A stretch of 9,407 nucleotides of DNA from CAUTUX01 sp963542015 (GTDB taxonomy: Bacteria > Bacillota > Clostridia > Christensenellales > CAG-917): the NCBI GenBank assembly GCA_963542015.1, contig CAUTUX010000027.1:1-9407 (forward strand), written 5' to 3'. How positions within the stretch are numbered: position 1 is the first letter of the stretch; each line of letters opens with the position of its first letter. A program made the position numbers and the translations under genes. The notes beneath the pieces are model-generated. The model did not search any database. It was not told the origin of the DNA and saw nothing but the letters and a program-made list of their open reading frames with translations. Shown here in pieces: positions 5,047 through 9,407 of the stretch.

Positions 5047-6354
5047 CTACTGCTCCCGAGCTATCACATGACCATATATATGATATGTATCTGCTTTATC
5101 AACTAGTATGTTATACCTTTCCCCTACATTCAAACAAATGTTAGAAGTAAAATATGTTGCCGTATCTATTCCAGGGATTTGAAATTCTGTATGTCCGATA
5201 AACATATTGTTTGTGTAATCTATATCGTCATATCGTACTGGAAGTACATGTCCTATATACTTCATATTGTTTTCATACATTATTTCATCTTGTATCTTTC
5301 TAATTTCACTTATTCTTTTCTTTTTAATCTTCTCAGCTATATGTCCTTTCATAAGGTCCGCTGGAGTTCCCTCTTCTCTTGAATAAGCAAAAAATCCAGC
5401 ATGCTCAATTCTATATGTCTTTATAAATTCCTTAAGTTCATTAAAATCTTCTTCTGTTTCATTCGGAAAACCAACAATAAATGAGCTCCTTATTTTAATT
5501 TCGTTCTTTTTAAGTTTTGATATAAGCGATATATATTCTTCCTTTGTTTGATGCCTATTCATCAGCTTTAATATCTTATTGGAGGCATGCTGAAATGGTA
5601 TATCAATATACTTTGAAATGATTTTCGATCCTGCAATATATTCTATTAATTCATCGCTTACTTTTTCTGGATACATATATAAAAGCTGTATTGAATCAAA
5701 TCCGATTTTTTCTATACTCTTTAATAAATCTATCAATTTATTTTCTTTGTACAGATCTTCACCATATCTAGAAACATCTTGAGCAACCAGCATAATTTCC
5801 TTTACTCCACAATCAAAAAGCTGTTCTGCTTCTTTTACAAGATCCTGAATAGAATGTGAATAGTATCTTCCTCTTATAGAAGGTATTATGCAATATGTGC
5901 AATGATTGTCGCATCCATCGCCAACTTTTAAGTATGCGTAGTGTGGTGGAGTCGTTAGGATCCTATCTGGGGTAAAAGCATCTTTGCATTTTAACTCTTC
6001 AATATAACTATCTTGAGAAATTGAACTCAAAATTTCATTAATTTTATCATATTGATTAGTTCCCATAATTGCAGATATTTCAGGAATCTCATTATGAAGT
6101 ATATCCCCATATCTTGCACTTAAACATCCTGTAACTACAATTTTCTTATTTTTAAAAGATGCAACATTCAATATTTCATCAATACTTTCTTGTTTTGCAT
6201 CATGAATAAATGCACACGTATTTATTATGACAATGTCAGCCTCTTCGACTGTTCCAACTATACCATTTGAAGAACTGGCAATTCTTGCCAGCATTTTTTC
6301 CGTGTCTACTCTATTCTTGTCACAACCTAAACTTATTACTCCGACCTTACTCAT
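5047..6354 (-). CDS. rimO: Ribosomal protein uS12 (Asp) methylthiotransferase RimO
   Basis: Radical-SAM enzyme that adds a methylthio group to a conserved aspartate of ribosomal protein uS12. The 435-residue length is normal for RimO. The N-terminal methylthiotransferase domain carries the three cysteines for the auxiliary Fe-S cluster: C11 (SLGCDKNRVDTE), C47 (NTCAF) and C77 (GCLSARYGD). The radical-SAM core has C148-x3-C152-x2-C155 (GDGCDNHCTYC). The blocks DIPFQHASNKILKLMNR (from about 251) and SFIVGFPNETEEDF (from about 291) favour RimO over the tRNA enzyme MiaB, as does the SLGCDKNRVD opening. The last roughly 65 residues fit a TRAM domain that holds the substrate. The start overlaps the ftsK stop by 8 bp, implying translational coupling, and the stop abuts the pgsA ATG with no gap. 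Confidence 0.95.
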   Translation of the reverse strand: MSKVGVISLGCDKNRVDTEKMLARIASSSNGIVGTVEEADIVIINTCAFIHDAKQESIDEILNVASFKNKKIVVTGCLSARYGDILHNEIPEISAIMGTNQYDKINEILSSISQDSYIEELKCKDAFTPDRILTTPPHYAYLKVGDGCDNHCTYCIIPSIRGRYYSHSIQDLVKEAEQLFDCGVKEIMLVAQDVSRYGEDLYKENKLIDLLKSIEKIGFDSIQLLYMYPEKVSDELIEYIAGSKIISKYIDIPFQHASNKILKLMNRHQTKEEYISLISKLKKNEIKIRSSFIVGFPNETEEDFNELKEFIKTYRIEHAGFFAYSREEGTPADLMKGHIAEKIKKKRISEIRKIQDEIMYENNMKYIGHVLPVRYDDIDYTNNMFIGHTEFQIPGIDTATYFTSNICLNVGERYNILVDKADTYHIYGHVIAREQ

Positions 6355-9300
6355 TCCTAGTTGCGTTATATAACTCGTCGATTTCTTCTGGAGTCATTGA
6401 AACAATATATTTGCCTGGTTCAACTTCTTCTAAGAAGCCTCCATCTAACATCTCATCATATAGATTTGCTGCACGATTGAACCCAACATTTAATTTCCTT
6501 TGTATCTTACTTTTACTTACAGCTCCGCCATCTATTGAACACATTTTAAGTGCTTCAAAAAGTTTTTCATTATCTCTTCCTCGTCCAGTAGAATAAATTT
6601 CAGATTCGGGTTTTTCTTCTTCATCTTTGAATATTGCATCTTGTACTGATTGATCAAAGTAACTCTCATTATGTTCTTTTAGATGCTCTACAATATCCCT
6701 AACTTCATCAGTTGAAACAAATGGATTTTGCAACCTTTCAAGATTTTGCTGCTTAGGATTTAAGTATAAAAGATCACCATTGCCCAACAAATCTTCAGCT
6801 CCCACCTGATCTATTATTGTCCTACTATCAGCACCACTGGATACTCTAAAGACTATTCTAGAAGGTAGGTTGTTTTTAATAGTTCCACTTACAACATCAA
6901 CCGATGGTCTCTGGGTTGCAAGTATTAAGTGTATACCCGCAGCTCTTGCAAGTCGTGCGATTTTATTTATTGCTTCTTCAACAACTTTCTTACCCACCGA
7001 TAACAGCTCTGCTAATTCATCAACTACTATAACTATCCTTGGAAGTTTTTCAACTCCATTTTCTTCATGTCTGCGATTATAATCATCAAGATCTCTAACT
7101 TGATATGTTTGGAACAATTTAACACGTCTATCCATTTCTTGAACTGCCCAATTTAAAGCTTTATATGCTTTTTCAACTTCACATACAATATCGTCTGTTA
7201 GTAAATGTGGTATTCCCGAATATACTGAAAACTCAACTCGCTTAGGATCTATGAGAATCAATCTCAAATCTTCTGGGGAAGACTTATATAAAAGACTTAC
7301 AATTATTGAATTAAGACAACAGCTCTTACCCGCTCCTGTTGCTCCAGCTATCAACAAGTGCGGTGTCTGACTTACTATACCGAACTTGTTTCTACCATAT
7401 ATGTCAACACCAATAGGGAAAACATCAGTCTGCTGATAATCCCAAAATTCTTTTGACCACAACATCTCACTAAGTCTAACCATTCTTCTATGTCTATTTG
7501 GGATTTCAATACCTACAGCATTCTTCCCAGGTATTGGAGCAAGTATTCTTACATTGTCAACTTCCATCTGCATGGCAAGATCTTGAGCATATGAGTTAAT
7601 GGTACTTACGCTCTTCCCTGCTGGCATCGTTACATTTAATTCAAACAAAGTAAATGTCGGACCTTCCTGGTATTTAATTAATGATGCCTTAACATTAAAC
7701 CTCTCTAGGCACCTAATGAGGGACATAGTCATTTCACCATAATCAACATTTTGCTTCTGTCTCTCATCTGGTTTTACAAGTAGGTTTTTAGGTAACGAAA
7801 CAAATCTTTTTCTCTTTCTTACTGGCTCTGGTGCTGGTTCATTATTTTGTTTTTTTACAGGCTGTTTCTCTATAGCGATCTTTTGAGATACTGGCTGTTT
7901 TTTCTTTTCCATTCTTGCAAGGATTTCATCTAAAGATGTCTGTTTAAAATCCTCATCAATATTCTTCTTTTCTTCATCAAGATCAAATGAATTATACAAC
8001 CTATCTTCTTTTACCTTGTTCAAATATCCTTCTGTTATTTTCGTACTTTCAAATGCTGCTGGAACTGTGCCAAATGCTCCAAGATCATCTAATGTCTTTC
8101 CACTATTTTCATCATTGACATCTGATGTTAGTTCAACTTTTTTCTTTTTTCTTTCACTTAATGTTTCATCTATTCTATTGGTTACACTATTTTTATTTTT
8201 TACTTTACTCTTATTGAAAAATTTATTGAATTGACCAAAACTATCGTCTGGTTCAACAACTTCAGACTGCCATTCATCCGCAGTCATAACATCCGAGCTT
8301 TCAGCTTTTTCATATGCTTCGGCAACTACATCTGCAGGAGCCATATACTCTCCCTTATATCTCATTGCCTCTTCTGCTTTAATTGAATCAAGACTTAACT
8401 TAACTTTCTTCCTTCCCTTCCCATCAAGTACGACTTCTTCTTTTATATCCGCAAGAGACATCTTTGATGAATTACTCTCAACACTTCCATTCTCAATATC
8501 AAATTCATTAGGTACATCCGCAACATAACCGCCATTATTTATACCAAGATTCTGAAATCCTTTCATTGGGTTTATTGCTACTCTTAAATTTCTCAATTCT
8601 TCATCTGAAACTTTCTTAGAGTATAGAACTTGCTTTGCCATCTCTTTAGCAGATAAAATCTGACCTTCTCGCATTGGTGTATACCCAGCTGCTCCTTGTG
8701 TTGGCTTAGAAGGCTTTACCTGCCCTGATGTTTTGATAGGTATGAACTTTAAATTGTCCTGACCAAATACCGTTAACGCTGGTTCTCTATATCCACCTAT
8801 TTTATGTCCATTAGGATTCATTTTGATCCTTCTAAAATTTGAGAATCCAAGTTTTTTCTGTTCTCTTCTTGATAAGTCTGAAATCTCATATGTCGTATTA
8901 GCTGATATCGCAGGGAATATTAAAAAGAAGATTAATAACAATCCAACGGCAGCCGTTAGAATTAATCCCCCACCAGGAGTTACTACTTTCATTACCCAAT
9001 ATGAACTTACACTATACAAAAGACCACCAGCTGTATTGGTGTTTTCATATGTGAGTTTTAAATATTCTTGAAATGTTTTGCTGTTAAAAAAATGGACACT
9101 GGATGTCCAGATATGAAGTGCATAAATAATTGCAGCGAAAATTGTTGTAGTTAGGACAAGAAATGAAAAGCTTTTCTTAAATTTTAAATTGGTCATTATG
9201 ATTATCGAAATGACCAAACCAATTATGAGATATGAATATGCTGCAATGCCCAGTCCCCCGAGTAACCCTCTGTATACAATCTCCCCAACTCCACCAAATG

Positions 9301-9407
9301 CCTTAAAAGTACATAAGAGACAAAATGCACAGAAAATCGCAATTAGAACTCCGAACATTATTTTTTGTACTGATGCTTTTGTTGATTTTGACTGTGCTGT
9401 TCCTTTT
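6347..9407 (-). CDS. ftsK: DNA translocase FtsK/SpoIIIE family, 5' end cut by the window edge
   Basis: Membrane-anchored, ATP-driven DNA pump that moves chromosomal DNA through the closing septum. Residues below count from the first in-window ATG at 9358. Four hydrophobic segments lie at about 1-18, 31-56, 63-84 and 130-153. A charged, low-complexity linker follows to about 530, then the alpha/beta motor. Walker A is GATGAGKS (672-679), Walker B is IVIVVDE (775-781), and the conserved ATQRPSVDVVSGTIK stretch starts near 814. A C-terminal winged helix (gamma domain, about 931-990, with NRAANLYDEM) normally reads polar DNA motifs. The ATG at 9358 is probably not the start: the frame stays open to the window edge, reading KGTAQSKSTKASVQKI upstream, a typical basic FtsK N-terminus, and no Shine-Dalgarno precedes that ATG. 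The gene is therefore 5'-partial. Its last 8 bp overlap rimO. Whether it serves vegetative division or sporulation cannot be told from sequence. Confidence 0.96.
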   Translation of the reverse strand, partial: KGTAQSKSTKASVQKIMFGVLIAIFCAFCLLCTFKAFGGVGEIVYRGLLGGLGIAAYSYLIIGLVISIIIMTNLKFKKSFSFLVLTTTIFAAIIYALHIWTSSVHFFNSKTFQEYLKLTYENTNTAGGLLYSVSSYWVMKVVTPGGGLILTAAVGLLLIFFLIFPAISANTTYEISDLSRREQKKLGFSNFRRIKMNPNGHKIGGYREPALTVFGQDNLKFIPIKTSGQVKPSKPTQGAAGYTPMREGQILSAKEMAKQVLYSKKVSDEELRNLRVAINPMKGFQNLGINNGGYVADVPNEFDIENGSVESNSSKMSLADIKEEVVLDGKGRKKVKLSLDSIKAEEAMRYKGEYMAPADVVAEAYEKAESSDVMTADEWQSEVVEPDDSFGQFNKFFNKSKVKNKNSVTNRIDETLSERKKKKVELTSDVNDENSGKTLDDLGAFGTVPAAFESTKITEGYLNKVKEDRLYNSFDLDEEKKNIDEDFKQTSLDEILARMEKKKQPVSQKIAIEKQPVKKQNNEPAPEPVRKRKRFVSLPKNLLVKPDERQKQNVDYGEMTMSLIRCLERFNVKASLIKYQEGPTFTLFELNVTMPAGKSVSTINSYAQDLAMQMEVDNVRILAPIPGKNAVGIEIPNRHRRMVRLSEMLWSKEFWDYQQTDVFPIGVDIYGRNKFGIVSQTPHLLIAGATGAGKSCCLNSIIVSLLYKSSPEDLRLILIDPKRVEFSVYSGIPHLLTDDIVCEVEKAYKALNWAVQEMDRRVKLFQTYQVRDLDDYNRRHEENGVEKLPRIVIVVDELAELLSVGKKVVEEAINKIARLARAAGIHLILATQRPSVDVVSGTIKNNLPSRIVFRVSSGADSRTIIDQVGAEDLLGNGDLLYLNPKQQNLERLQNPFVSTDEVRDIVEHLKEHNESYFDQSVQDAIFKDEEEKPESEIYSTGRGRDNEKLFEALKMCSIDGGAVSKSKIQRKLNVGFNRAANLYDEMLDGGFLEEVEPGKYIVSMTPEEIDELYNATRNE

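Noticed and set aside
7770..8300. Low-complexity linker of FtsK as a separate gene or repeat region
   Set aside because: It is in one continuous frame with the membrane and motor domains. A long charged linker is normal for FtsK and I saw no exact repeat units.
9356..9358. ATG at 9358 as the true start of ftsK
   Set aside because: The frame has no stop up to the window edge, the residues before it look like a basic FtsK N-terminus, and no ribosome site precedes the ATG. It begins directly inside the first membrane helix.

Overview
The window looks like a low-GC Firmicutes chromosome, most probably class Clostridia and plausibly Lachnospiraceae. This rests on strong AT bias, an FtsK/SpoIIIE translocase, and the tight gene order ftsK-rimO-pgsA-cinA, which I recognise as a core cluster in that group. 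The taxonomic call is inferred from gene order and composition, not from a marker gene. Every gene I can support reads on the minus strand, so transcription runs from high to low coordinates.

Right part (9407 to 3676): a housekeeping operon. It starts with a DNA translocase cut by the window edge, followed by the ribosomal protein S12 methylthiotransferase RimO, phosphatidylglycerophosphate synthase PgsA, and a short CinA-family protein that has a KH-like part and the NMN-amidohydrolase domain but no N-terminal pyrophosphatase domain. Junctions are 8-bp overlapping, abutting, or 3 nt apart, so these genes are almost certainly co-transcribed.

Middle part (3618 to 2070): a compact three-gene accessory cassette 57 bp behind cinA, with no clear terminator between them. 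It encodes a DUF3990-type ADP-ribosyltransferase-fold protein, a small helical protein of unknown function, and a NADAR-domain protein. NADAR proteins include enzymes that remove ADP-ribose from guanine in DNA and act as antitoxins to DarT1 toxins. A writer (ADP-ribosyltransferase) and a candidate eraser (NADAR) flanking a small third protein, all translationally coupled, is the best candidate here for an under-described toxin-antitoxin or anti-phage module.

Left part (1910 to 399): a separately transcribed gene for a Schlafen-like AlbA_2 / GHKL-ATPase / winged-helix protein. It is driven by a perfect consensus sigma-A promoter (TTGACA, 17 bp, TATAAT). An 11-bp tandem repeat lies over the predicted transcription start, suggesting an operator and possibly autorepression. 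Positions 1 to 398 are AT-rich, with small inverted repeats and no convincing gene.

No tRNA, rRNA, CRISPR array, insertion sequence or integrase was seen.
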